NCBI RefSeq assembly: GCF_030053775.1
Contig: NZ_CP125669.1
Location: 1,793,962-1,857,961 of the forward strand
Reading direction: 5' to 3'
From: Acinetobacter corruptisaponis
GTDB lineage: Bacteria > Pseudomonadota > Gammaproteobacteria > Pseudomonadales > Moraxellaceae
Length of the DNA: 64,000 bases
Shown: piece after piece, positions 34,336 to 43,055 of the stretch
Layout of the letters: each line of letters opens with the position of its first letter
Numbering within the stretch: the stretch's first letter is position 1
Translations under genes and position numbers: made by a program
The notes under the pieces: generated by a model
What the model was told of the DNA's origin: nothing
The model's database searches: none
Seen by the model: only the letters and a program-made list of their open reading frames with translations

Positions 34336-34983
34336 ATGAACACTGTACAAAACGAAAAAACTAATCCATGTCGACATATCAACTATGGGTGTTACATGGA
34401 AAAGAAAGAAACATATCCAGAACTTGTTTCAGGAAAACAACATCACTCTAGTCTGCTCAATCATGAAGCAAGTTGCATCCTAAATGGGGTGGATAATGGT
34501 ATTTCAGATTCAGCCTTGATGACACAGCTTCTTTTTGAAGATGTCTCATTACATGCTTCTTTGATTACTAAGAGTCTAAATATACCAATGACTATTATTA
34601 GAAATAATGGCTATTGGGTCGAATCTGTAAAAACCTTAAAAGTGAGTAGCGATTCAGTACAGTCTTTGGTTTTACTCATTGAACTATATAAACCTGCTAA
34701 AGTAATTTTGGTAGAGAATTACACATCTCAAGATGAGCAAGAAAATCAATTGACATCTTTTGGTTATTATATGGTTGATAAGGACAATCAGTTTTTCGCT
34801 AAAGTGGTATGTATTGTTGACCATAATCAGTATTGTGTAATTAAGCCAGATAATCGTGTTGAGGACTTACTTTTCGAGGATCGCATGGTTGAACGTATGT
34901 CGTTCCTCTTTGAGAATATGCCAGATTATTTCTCATTTAAATATAATCACTTATTGACAGTATTATCTGATAACGCTTATTGA
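34336..34983 (+). CDS. Island hypothetical protein
   Basis: This 215-residue soluble protein has a Cys/His-containing N-terminus (NPCRHINYGCYMEKK), a helical middle and a beta-type half (VQSLVLLIELYKPAKVILVEN). No family is recognised. AAAGG precedes the ATG, which is preceded by an AT-rich region. The gene lies just upstream of the integrase, separated by about 200 bp with a hairpin. It may be part of the integration or regulation module. Confidence 0.55.
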   Translation: MNTVQNEKTNPCRHINYGCYMEKKETYPELVSGKQHHSSLLNHEASCILNGVDNGISDSALMTQLLFEDVSLHASLITKSLNIPMTIIRNNGYWVESVKTLKVSSDSVQSLVLLIELYKPAKVILVENYTSQDEQENQLTSFGYYMVDKDNQFFAKVVCIVDHNQYCVIKPDNRVEDLLFEDRMVERMSFLFENMPDYFSFKYNHLLTVLSDNAY

Positions 34984-35125
34984 TTAAATTAACGTAACAG
35001 GCATGCAGTTACGTTGAATTAAAATCCAACTCTAAAAATATTCCTTTCAGCTATGACTATTACATAAGGTCAGAGAATCAATCACGCCTATAAAAAGCTT
35101 ATTGGCACATTCCTATTATTCCATT

Positions 35126-35152
35126 CCCCTTGTTGCTCTAAGCGACAAGGGG
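35126..35152 (+). promoter_or_regulatory. Leader hairpin of the integrase gene
   Basis: CCCCTTGTTGC and GCGACAAGGGG form an 11-bp stem (one wobble) around TCTAA, ending about 40 bases before the integrase start. There is no T-run, so it is more likely a leader structure than a terminator. Confidence 0.6.
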
Positions 35153-35191
35153 TCGTTATGCCTAATTTTCACCCCAAAAGGAATCATTATT

Positions 35192-36367
35192 ATGAATGTA
35201 TCCCTAAAGATACCAAGCTCTGCTTTGGACATGAACAACTATCCTTTGCCAGAGGGGAAGTCCAAGCATGAATATTCTGTCAATGGTATAAAAGGCTTGC
35301 GTATCGTTGTTTCAACCAAAAGTACAACATTTTTGTGGCGTTATTCCTTTGCACGTAAGAAATGTTCAATGGTGCTTGGTAAATATCCTGAAATCAGTAT
35401 CTACCAAGCGATTGAATTAATTACACAGTATCAGGTGTTACTGGACAAAGGGATAAACCCAGATGCTGAACAACGTCGCCAACAAAGTACCCCAACCTTT
35501 GCTTACTTCGTAACGCATATCTATTTGCCTACGGTTCAGCCGTATAAACGCTCATACAAGGATGATGAATCTCGTATCCGTACTCACCTTATTCAAATTC
35601 TCGGTAAGTTACTGATCAATGGAATTACTGTACCGATGGTCAGTTCTGCACTAATCGAATGTCAGCAGAAAGGTCTCAGTAATGCAACAGTTAATCGTAT
35701 TCGTGCTTTGTTATCGAGTATTTTTAATATGGCGATTGAGCATGAATGGATTACGACGAATCCTGTAAGCCGTGTTCGGAAATTCAAGGAAAATAATCTG
35801 ATTGAACGTTATCTCAATGATACAGAGATGCAGCGTTTAGACAGGGTATTGATCCAACCTGCTCAATTCTCTATTGATAACCTGATTATTGTAGCGATTG
35901 TCCGATTTCTGCTACTCACGGGTGTCCGCAAGCGTGAGGCAATGGATTTGCAATGGTCTGATGTCGATACGGAAACTGGGGTCTGGCTGCTCAAGCACAA
36001 TAAGGCAGGCAAAGCTCGTCAGATTCCATTGAGTAGTGAAGCCTTGAAGATCATTTGTTCAATGCCAAAACGCTGCCCATACGTTTTTGCCAATCCTGAG
36101 ACCTTGCAGCCTTATGCGGATATTCGTAAAACCTTTGAAAAAATCTTGAAAGCTGCGGATATCGACAAAATCCGTATTCATGATTTGCGACATAACTTTG
36201 CAAGTATGGCTGTGAATAGTGGCGAGTCTTTGTATGTTGTACAAAAGTTGCTGGGGCATTCTTCTCCAATCACCACGCAACGTTATGCTCATGTACAGCA
36301 TGACACGCTCAGAAATGCCTCTGAAAAAATCGCTCAGTCTATACGTCAGACAAACCGAGCGAGCTAA
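35192..36367 (+). CDS. Tyrosine-type site-specific integrase
   Basis: The protein integrates and excises the island at tRNA-Lys. The 391-residue form starts MNVSLKIPSSALDM (35192, with AGGA upstream); the frame is open from 35102 but would run through the leader hairpin. An N-terminal DUF4102-like arm-binding domain (SVNGIKGLRIVVSTKS...FLWRYSF) is followed by a core-binding domain. The catalytic domain has Arg246 (TGVRKREA), His330 and Arg333 (HDLRHNFAS), His356 (LGHSS) and the nucleophile Tyr365 (TQRYAH). It appears intact. It belongs to the P4/CP4-like group by layout. Confidence 0.93.
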   Translation: MNVSLKIPSSALDMNNYPLPEGKSKHEYSVNGIKGLRIVVSTKSTTFLWRYSFARKKCSMVLGKYPEISIYQAIELITQYQVLLDKGINPDAEQRRQQSTPTFAYFVTHIYLPTVQPYKRSYKDDESRIRTHLIQILGKLLINGITVPMVSSALIECQQKGLSNATVNRIRALLSSIFNMAIEHEWITTNPVSRVRKFKENNLIERYLNDTEMQRLDRVLIQPAQFSIDNLIIVAIVRFLLLTGVRKREAMDLQWSDVDTETGVWLLKHNKAGKARQIPLSSEALKIICSMPKRCPYVFANPETLQPYADIRKTFEKILKAADIDKIRIHDLRHNFASMAVNSGESLYVVQKLLGHSSPITTQRYAHVQHDTLRNASEKIAQSIRQTNRAS

Positions 36368-36389
36368 ACCCTAATCTTATCAATCATGA

Positions 36390-36415
36390 ATGGGCACATT
36401 CCCCAATGTGCCCAT
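36390..36415 (+). promoter_or_regulatory. Leader hairpin before the helicase gene
   Basis: ATGGGCACATT and AATGTGCCCAT form a perfect 11-bp stem with a CCCC loop. It abuts the ribosome binding site AGGAG (36416-36420), six bases before the start at 36426. Confidence 0.7.
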
Positions 36416-36425
36416 AGGAGTTTCT

Positions 36426-38639
36426 ATGTCTTTTTTTCCTAAACCACAATGTATTCGTCTGCCAAACAAGCAAAAAATCATGGATGTCGCCCATAAGATT
36501 AACTTGAGTGATGGTCATAATCTGCTGATTGCAGGGACGGGTCTCGGCAAAACAACCTATGTTTTGCAACATTTAGCCAAACAACGCCCCATTATTCTGT
36601 TATGCCCTATGGTCTCTCAAATTAAGCAACTTCAACAGGACTATGCCTCAAGCAAAGAGATGGTGTTCAGTCATGGTGAAATGAGTAACAGGGAGGAGGT
36701 TTTATCCGCCATCGCTCAAAGAAAAAGTGTGGTCATGACTTTTGACCAATGGTTGCACTATCGTCATGCCACATATCAAACTCGCCATAGCCCTGCAACG
36801 CAATTGAATTTTGATCCATATACATTGGTGATTGATGAAGTACATAAGCTTTCCAGTGCAGGGAGCTATCGTGATAAGGCGATTCAACCGATTCTGGCAA
36901 CGATTAATGGCAATCAATTCAGTCAGGTGTTGTACTTAACAGCAACACCGACTGAACATCTATGCAAGATGATCATCCCTACCCTGACTCGATATTTTCA
37001 TATCGAACCAAGCAACCCAGTACAGCGTCAAATTACCATCACACATTATGATGCAACGCATATTCTGAATTTTTATCCTGCGCTATGTAAGCGATTGGAA
37101 AGCAATGCTCTGGCTGGGCAATCTAAAATTGCGCTCGTGCGAGTCAATAACAAGGATGATGGCAAAGCCATGCAAGCGATGTTAGCCCAAAAAGGCTACA
37201 GGGTGATGCTGATCAACCGTGATGAAATGAATAGCAAATCCTGTCGGGATATATTACAAACGTCGGAATTAAGTCTGAACTATGATGTCATCATTTGTAC
37301 TTCTATTTTAGATGAAGCTGTCAATTTGAATAATCGTCATAATGAAATTGATAGTATCCATTTTATTGGACGACATGCTCATCCTGAAGAAATCGTTCAG
37401 TTTATTGGTCGTACTCGTCAGGCAAATCCCCCTATTTTTATTCATCTTAGTCAGGAGATGAGTAAAACTAAAATTGATTGTCGCAAAATGCACGCCAAAA
37501 TAATGGATGAATTAGAGGGCATGTATTTAAATATGATCAGTTTTTTGACGAGCATCAAAAATATGTTTTCCCAAGATAAAATTCGTGATTTGGGTGACAT
37601 GATTTCCAGTAAGGTTGACTACGTTAAAATGCTGAATAATATGAGTAATGAGGCTTTTGAAGTCAGAGCATTTTGGCATGATGGTCAAAAGATCATTCTC
37701 AACAAGTCCAATCTTGTGGCAAAACTCTATCGTACTGATCTTGCCAAGTGTTACAGCAATATTCATTATCTTCAGTTTCGCATTCAGCAATTGCTGCCCA
37801 ATGCCAAAATCACCTTGTCTTCGTCAGCGTGTCAGGTGAATAAAGCCCTAGACAAAGCGTTCAAACAAGCCAAAATTGCACTGATTGAGCATCAAAAACA
37901 GGTTGTCCCTGATGTTATGGCTTCACTTGTCCGAGCCATGAAATCGAACAGTATTAAAGACTATCCCAAAGTCATTCAATATTTGGAAGATTCCGATATT
38001 CTATTTATTCAACCCTATAAGAAAGATGAACAACCACTCCACTATGAAATATTTGGTCAGGCTGTATTTCTCGCACAATACGTCACCAATCTAGAGGATG
38101 CACATCAAATCTTGTTGAATGACAAGATTGAATTGATCCGCAAAATTGACTATGACTATCAGAGTAATCCTATTGTCAAAGCGGTGATGTTTGGTTTGGG
38201 CGACTACCTCAAAAAATCAGAGAACCTCAATATCACCCATACGGTCAAAGATATAGAGCGACGCTTGAATAAGTATCTGCAACGTCTAGACTGTTTGGCA
38301 ACAACCAAACATTTTTTAGCTCAGCACCCATTCAAATATGTCGAATTGGTAGAAGACAAAATTCTATTCAAGCATGACCAAATCATTAATTTTCTGAAAC
38401 GATATACCCATGTTCAGATATTGAATGACAAGAAGTCACTCGACTGTAAGAAAGTCATTTTTTTAAGTATTGGTGGCGGATTTGGGTATAGCTACCAAGC
38501 CTCACCCAAAACCCAACATAGTAAGAAACTGCAATTCGAGCAGAAGCTTCTAGACAAATATCAGTTTTCTGGTGCAAGATTTGGTCATCTTATTGCCAAC
38601 CTACCAAAAGAAGAATTGATCATGCTTGATTGTGACTAA
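36426..38639 (+). CDS. SF2 DEVH-box helicase-like protein, candidate replication initiator
   Basis: The 737-residue protein has a two-domain helicase core: Walker A AGTGLGKTT (residues 36-44), motif II IDEVHKL (136-142), motif III LTATPTE (171-177) and motif VI FIGRTRQAN (about 340). The remaining 390 residues are helical and not recognised. This layout recalls origin-binding or CyRepA1-like helicases of plasmids and phage satellites. I chose the ATG at 36426, preceded by AGGAG. It lies 58 bp after the integrase, so the two form a core module. A long inverted repeat about 200 bp downstream could be its target. Confidence 0.75.
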   Translation: MSFFPKPQCIRLPNKQKIMDVAHKINLSDGHNLLIAGTGLGKTTYVLQHLAKQRPIILLCPMVSQIKQLQQDYASSKEMVFSHGEMSNREEVLSAIAQRKSVVMTFDQWLHYRHATYQTRHSPATQLNFDPYTLVIDEVHKLSSAGSYRDKAIQPILATINGNQFSQVLYLTATPTEHLCKMIIPTLTRYFHIEPSNPVQRQITITHYDATHILNFYPALCKRLESNALAGQSKIALVRVNNKDDGKAMQAMLAQKGYRVMLINRDEMNSKSCRDILQTSELSLNYDVIICTSILDEAVNLNNRHNEIDSIHFIGRHAHPEEIVQFIGRTRQANPPIFIHLSQEMSKTKIDCRKMHAKIMDELEGMYLNMISFLTSIKNMFSQDKIRDLGDMISSKVDYVKMLNNMSNEAFEVRAFWHDGQKIILNKSNLVAKLYRTDLAKCYSNIHYLQFRIQQLLPNAKITLSSSACQVNKALDKAFKQAKIALIEHQKQVVPDVMASLVRAMKSNSIKDYPKVIQYLEDSDILFIQPYKKDEQPLHYEIFGQAVFLAQYVTNLEDAHQILLNDKIELIRKIDYDYQSNPIVKAVMFGLGDYLKKSENLNITHTVKDIERRLNKYLQRLDCLATTKHFLAQHPFKYVELVEDKILFKHDQIINFLKRYTHVQILNDKKSLDCKKVIFLSIGGGFGYSYQASPKTQHSKKLQFEQKLLDKYQFSGARFGHLIANLPKEELIMLDCD

Positions 38640-38651
38640 AGCAATGGTTTG

Positions 38652-38681
38652 AAAATGGTACTTCCCGATGAGTACCATTTT
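38652..38681 (+). terminator. Terminator after the helicase gene
   Basis: AAAATGGTACT and AGTACCATTTT form a perfect 11-bp stem 12 bp after the stop codon, followed by ATAG. Confidence 0.85.
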
Positions 38682-39510
38682 ATAGCATTTAAGCAGTGAT
38701 CAGCTCAAATGATACATTTGATACAACGTCATAGGTTAATCGCTTTTATTCCCATGAATTACGCTGTATTTGAGGTTATTTTTTTCGTGTCTCATTATGA
38801 TTTTCGATTTTCATGTTTGAGCACTCCCCTAGTTGAATTTGTATTATTTGGTACGGAAGTCGTCATACCATGATGCGACTGATCTCTATGATTGTGATGA
38901 CGCTACCAAATAATACAAATGCGGAGTAAAAACGACGCATTGAAAATTCGAGTATTCACATGAAAACAAAAGAAAAAATAGAGAGTTCAAGGGGGAGTTT
39001 TTCTAAAAAGAAAAAAATTCAAATGCGAACACACCCCACATCGGTCACTTGTATAGATAAAATGATATCCTCCCTGCATTTGCTTGCCCTAATGGAATCA
39101 ACGCTTTATAGCTTGACGCTAACGCCATAACGATTCTTGCATGGACAAATAGAGTATAAGTAATGACATGGTCAAATCTGTGGTTGCGGTCTGAACTTGT
39201 CGATAAAACTGTCATGGTCTTTTGCGGTTCATTCAAACCATTTATAAGTCTGATACTTAGTATTGAATGTACCTCTATGGTCTGTGGTTCATTTGAGGTC
39301 TTTGTTCAAAAAACTGTCCGATATGATTGTTATTTTTCTTAGACTTATCAAATGAGTAGCCTCAATATTTCTGATACATAGAAATCGTAAAACCTTATTT
39401 TTCTTGGTGTTATAGTTTATCGTGCGGTCTTATTGATTTTATTCATTTTTTCATCACACCCATTAATATAATTCATTGATTTTATGATGTAAATAATGAG
39501 CACTTACTTT
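38682..39510. other. Right-end non-coding region of the island
   Basis: About 830 bp carry no gene I can support; a 63-codon minus-strand frame (39045-39236) looks accidental. It contains GATACATTTGATAC near 38709, a large inverted repeat (38837-38920) and A-rich DNA around 38960-39020. The layout would suit an origin of replication or transfer. Confidence 0.5.
38837..38920. repeat. Perfect 17-bp inverted repeat with inner stem, candidate origin
   Basis: ATTTGTATTATTTGGTA (38837-38853) and TACCAAATAATACAAAT (38904-38920) are perfect reverse complements, 50 bp apart. Inside them GTCAT and ATGAC can extend the pairing. It lies about 200 bp after the helicase gene. Confidence 0.8.
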
Positions 39511-39576
39511 GACTTTTAATCCGTTGGTCCCGCGTTCGAATCGCGGGCGACCCACCAGATTCAAAGCCTTGTAAAT
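39511..39576 (+). repeat. attR: 66-bp copy of the tRNA-Lys 3' half
   Basis: This is identical to 23367-23432. The copy lacks the 5' half of a tRNA, so it is not a functional tRNA gene. Downstream DNA to about 39660 still resembles the left end of the island at 23433-23516. Confidence 0.92.
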
Positions 39577-40000
39577 AAAAATTTACAATGCTTTTTTAAT
39601 TCCAGATCACTCAAAAAAAACTTCTCTTTGTGGTTCATTTTACGGTTCATTGGTTGAATACCTCGATCACCGCTCCCCTTTGCTGTTCTCTTGCTTGCGA
39701 ATTTGGCTCAGCTTAAGCGATACAGTTTGATAGACTTCTATGCTGGGGAATGGCATCGAATAAGCTGCACAAGCAGAACAAAGTGTGAGCTTTGGAAGCT
39801 TGGGGACTTATTCATGCTAAAAATGTGGTGATTAGAAAGCTAAGGAGACTTAGCTATGGGATATTTTTGCTCATAGACTGCTTTTGGGGCAGGTACTCCC
39901 TCAAGAATTGTTCAATTGAAGTTTTTCTATAAAAAGGTTTGCACTGTATAAACATATCCTCAATAATTAAATCACCTTTCCTTAACAAAAACACATAGAT
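39577..40000. other. Region between attR and the nuclease-helicase gene
   Basis: The first 85 bp are similar to the left end of the main island. The rest shows no gene; it should hold the promoter of the gene at 40001. Confidence 0.45.
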
Positions 40001-41635
40001 ATGCAAAACACAATAAGCAGTGCACAATTGGTTGGTAACCTGGCTGAATCAAAAGTGATTGAATGCTTAGAGTCGTTAAGCAAGCCTTGGCAATCGTTTA
40101 GTTCGGTAGAGTGGCGATTGATACAACAACATGGCGAACAGATTGGGGAAGCGGATGCAATCGTATTTCATCCCCAGCATGGCTTGATTGTTCTGGAAAT
40201 TAAGGCAGGTGCTGTATATGTAAAAGACGGGCAATGGTTCTATGCTTCTGGTCGGTCAATGTCACAATCGCCTTGTCAGCAGGCTCGGCGTAATCGCTAT
40301 GCGCTCATGGAAAAGCTCAGTGCAAAAATTGGTAAAGAGGCGCTCAATCAATTAACGGTGACTCATGCCGTGTTTTTTCCTGATGTGATATGGAAATCTG
40401 AAACACCAACTGAATTACCTTCAAAATCTTTTCTTCTTGATCGTCAAAGTTTAAAGAATATTGAAAATGCCTTGCTACAAATCTTTAAAGAAGCAAGCTC
40501 TATACAAAAGACTTGGACAAAACCACAGCAACATGCCATTCAGCAAATCTTTGCTCCATCTGTTGTTACCTTTAGCCCCTTAGTCGTACAGATGGAACAA
40601 ACCAGTCAGGCTCTGCATCGTGCAACACAACAGCAAATGCATGTCTTGCGTATGCTCAGTAGTCAAAATCGTTTATTGATTGATGGTATTGCAGGTTCTG
40701 GTAAAACTCATTTAGCAATGGCACTGGCAGAGCAACATACTCAACAAGATAAACAAGTCTTGCTCACTTGTTATAATCGTTACTTAGCGGCACAGCTTGC
40801 ACAGGCAACTGCACACATTCCCAATATCAAGGCAATTGCCTTTCATGATCTTGTCAAGGAATACGCTGAATTGGCTGGATTAAGCTATACAGAGCCCCAA
40901 AATCCTGCTGATTTAGAATATTTTTATGGCGAGGGTGCAACAGAATTACTGCTAGAAGCCATAGATATTGTAAATAGCCGTTTTGATAGCATCATTGTTG
41001 ATGAAGCAGCCGACTTCAAATCAGAATGGTGGATTGCCCTAGAGGCTTTAGGTACAGAAAATTTTAGCTGGTATTGTTTTTTTGACTTACAGCAGAATAT
41101 TTATCTTGATAAGCAAATATGGCAACCACCTTTTGCAGCTAATGTCATGTCATTGACCGAGAATCTGCGTAATACTCAGCCTATTGGCTTAGTTGCCACC
41201 AAATATGGCCAATCCAAACCTGCTGAACGTTATTTAGTTGAGCAAGGTATTGAGCCCCTTTGGCACTATTGCGATGATTTTGCGGAAATGGCGATACAAC
41301 TGCGACAGTTGCTCAAGCAATTGATTGAGAAAGAACAAATCCCTGTGGAAAACATTGTAGTCCTCTCCCCTTTCAGACATAACAACAAACAATCCTCTTG
41401 GTCAGTTGGATTAGATCATGTCAACGTCAATACCAACATGGCACAGATTGTGCCAAATCATGTACGTGTCGGAACAATTCAGGGCTTTAAAGGCTTGGAG
41501 GCCGAGGTTGTTATTCTTGTCGGGCTCAATGCCAAAGCTGCTCAACACCCAACCTGGTTTTATGTCGGTGCGACTCGGGCAAAAGCAGCCTTATATATTT
41601 TGGCATTGAAAGATAGTTGGTTCGCAGAATCTTAG
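40001..41635 (+). CDS. NERD-nuclease and SF1-like helicase fusion
   Basis: The N-terminal NERD domain has the nuclease residues Asp52 (EADAIVF) and Glu66/Lys68 (VLEIKAG). A helicase follows with Walker A GIAGSGKT at 229-236, motif II IIVDEAADF (about residue 325), and C-terminal VGTIQGFKGLEAEVVILVG and YVGATRAK motifs typical of UvrD-like enzymes. At 544 residues it looks intact. Nuclease-helicase fusions of this type occur as accessory genes, and single-gene nuclease-helicase defence (such as Nhi) is known; a defence role here is inferred from the location between two tRNA-end repeats. The ATG is supported by the N-terminal domain, not by a strong ribosome binding site. Confidence 0.85.
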   Translation: MQNTISSAQLVGNLAESKVIECLESLSKPWQSFSSVEWRLIQQHGEQIGEADAIVFHPQHGLIVLEIKAGAVYVKDGQWFYASGRSMSQSPCQQARRNRYALMEKLSAKIGKEALNQLTVTHAVFFPDVIWKSETPTELPSKSFLLDRQSLKNIENALLQIFKEASSIQKTWTKPQQHAIQQIFAPSVVTFSPLVVQMEQTSQALHRATQQQMHVLRMLSSQNRLLIDGIAGSGKTHLAMALAEQHTQQDKQVLLTCYNRYLAAQLAQATAHIPNIKAIAFHDLVKEYAELAGLSYTEPQNPADLEYFYGEGATELLLEAIDIVNSRFDSIIVDEAADFKSEWWIALEALGTENFSWYCFFDLQQNIYLDKQIWQPPFAANVMSLTENLRNTQPIGLVATKYGQSKPAERYLVEQGIEPLWHYCDDFAEMAIQLRQLLKQLIEKEQIPVENIVVLSPFRHNNKQSSWSVGLDHVNVNTNMAQIVPNHVRVGTIQGFKGLEAEVVILVGLNAKAAQHPTWFYVGATRAKAALYILALKDSWFAES

Positions 41636-41666
41636 AAATTTTACTTTTTAATAAAGTAACTCTATA

Positions 41667-41694
41667 TTCGAGTCACGGGTGACCCATCAGATTC
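41667..41694 (+). repeat. Decayed third copy of the tRNA-Lys 3' end
   Basis: The 28 bases match the tRNA T-arm to 3' end plus GATTC at 24 of 28 positions: TTCGAGTCACGGGTGACCC versus TTCGAATCGCGGGCGACCC, then ATCAGATTC versus ACCAGATTC. It marks the old chromosomal junction of an earlier integration. Confidence 0.75.
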
Positions 41695-41696
41695 TG

Positions 41697-41727
41697 AAAA
41701 ACCTCATCAAAAATAATGAGGTTTTTT
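41697..41727 (+). terminator. Rho-independent terminator
   Basis: AAAAACCTCAT and ATGAGGTTTTTT form a strong hairpin. It may be the original terminator of the tRNA-Lys operon, now stranded by the insertions. Confidence 0.88.
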
Positions 41728-41807
41728 ATTTTGTAATAACTATTTTTCAAAGATGCCCATCCTCTCAGTTTTTGAACACCCTTACCTAAAACTATTTATG
41801 GGCTGAA

Positions 41808-42962
41808 TTATAAAAACACTTCCAACACTGAATTTAAAAATACATGCCCCTGCTCAGTACAGGCAATTTTAGATACATCATCGACCAGTAATTTTTTATT
41901 GCGTAATGAATCCAAAATCTGCTCCAAATCTAACAAAGCCAATCCTGTACGCTGCTCATAAAGCTCAGCCTCTACTCCATCATTTAAACGCAAGGCATTC
42001 ATCATAAATTCAAAGGGCAATTCATCCACTTCAATCTTTTTCATCTGGAGATGATCCGCAGGAACCTTGGCTAAATAATCCTTGGGCAAACGGGTTTTCT
42101 GAAAACGATAAACCCCATCTGGACGGGTGACCTTACCGTGTGCCCCCGCTCCAATTGCCAAATAATCGCCAAACTGCCAATAGTTCAGGTTGTGCGCCGA
42201 TGGCTGTTCTTTACGCCATGCGGAAACCTCATAATTGATAAAGCCCTGTGCCTTTAAATAAGCTTCGCCCTGCTCCTGTATCTGCTCCAACAGTTCATCC
42301 TGCGGAAGCACAGGTTGGGTACGGAAGAAAACGGTATTCGGCTCAATGGTCAACTGATACCAACTCATATGAGTTGCGCCCTGCTCTACCGCAAGTTTGA
42401 GGTCAGTTAAAGCCTGTTCAAGGGTTTGTTGGGGTAAACCATGCATTAAATCCACATTGACACGCTCAAAGCCTGCCTGCCGCGCCTGCTGAATGGCACT
42501 GAGCGCATTATCGGCAGAATGAATCCGCCCCAAGCGCTGTAAATGTTCTGCATTAAAACTTTGCACGCCAATCGACAATCGGTTAATGCCTACGGCAAGA
42601 TAGTCTGCAAAAGGATCATGTTCAACCGTTCCTGGGTTGGCTTCCAAAGTAATTTCACAATCAGGCTCAAAGTCCAGACGAGCCCTGAGCTGTTCAAATA
42701 ACCATGCATAGCCCTGTGCAGAAATCAGCGATGGCGTTCCCCCACCAATAAACACACTATGGATGGAGCGCCCTTGTGCCATTTCCACCTGAGTTTCAAA
42801 GTCAGCTACCAATGCCGCCAGATACTGCTGTTCCAGGTCGGTGGACAATTGACCATCAGGTACAGCATGTGAGTTAAAGTCACAGTATGGGCACTTGCGC
42901 ACACACCAAGGCATATGGATATAAAGTGAAAGTGGAATAAGGGCTGGATTTAATTCACTCAA
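41808..42962 (-). CDS. hemW: Radical SAM haem chaperone HemW
   Basis: The 384-residue protein begins LSLYIHMPWCVRKCPYCDF with the C-x3-C-x2-C cluster motif of radical SAM proteins. The GGGTPSLIS motif follows, then LSIGVQSFN. It belongs to the HemN-like group now called HemW, which lacks coproporphyrinogen oxidase activity and delivers haem to membrane proteins. Older databases name it coproporphyrinogen III oxidase. It is the first core gene after the island and is divergent from the YdcZ gene. Confidence 0.92.
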   Translation of the reverse strand: MSELNPALIPLSLYIHMPWCVRKCPYCDFNSHAVPDGQLSTDLEQQYLAALVADFETQVEMAQGRSIHSVFIGGGTPSLISAQGYAWLFEQLRARLDFEPDCEITLEANPGTVEHDPFADYLAVGINRLSIGVQSFNAEHLQRLGRIHSADNALSAIQQARQAGFERVNVDLMHGLPQQTLEQALTDLKLAVEQGATHMSWYQLTIEPNTVFFRTQPVLPQDELLEQIQEQGEAYLKAQGFINYEVSAWRKEQPSAHNLNYWQFGDYLAIGAGAHGKVTRPDGVYRFQKTRLPKDYLAKVPADHLQMKKIEVDELPFEFMMNALRLNDGVEAELYEQRTGLALLDLEQILDSLRNKKLLVDDVSKIACTEQGHVFLNSVLEVFL

Positions 42963-43055
42963 AATATAAGCTCAATAACAGAACTTAATTATTTTAACAT
43001 GACTCGACTAATCAACGGCTCATCATCTATGTTATGTATGAGACCACCAAGAATA

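Larger units (their letters stand above)
23433..39510 (+). mobile_element. Genomic island integrated in tRNA-Lys
   Basis: The 16-kb segment between the two 66-bp tRNA-end repeats is AT-richer than its flanks and carries few recognisable housekeeping genes. It encodes a tyrosine integrase with all catalytic residues (35192-36367) and an SF2 helicase-like replication candidate (36426-38639). It also carries regulators, an IS982-family insertion and a possible defence operon. No conjugation or phage structural genes are seen, so it is an integrative element that probably needs help to move. The integrase is about 3.1 kb from the right att site, not next to it. Confidence 0.88.

Noticed and set aside
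39045..39236. 63-codon minus-strand frame in the right island end
   Set aside because: No ribosome binding site or recognisable sequence; it lies in a non-coding region with repeats.
39511..39556. Third tRNA-Lys-like sequence
   Set aside because: Only the 3' half from the anticodon stem onward is present; the 5' half (acceptor and D arm) is missing, so it is an att copy, not a tRNA gene.
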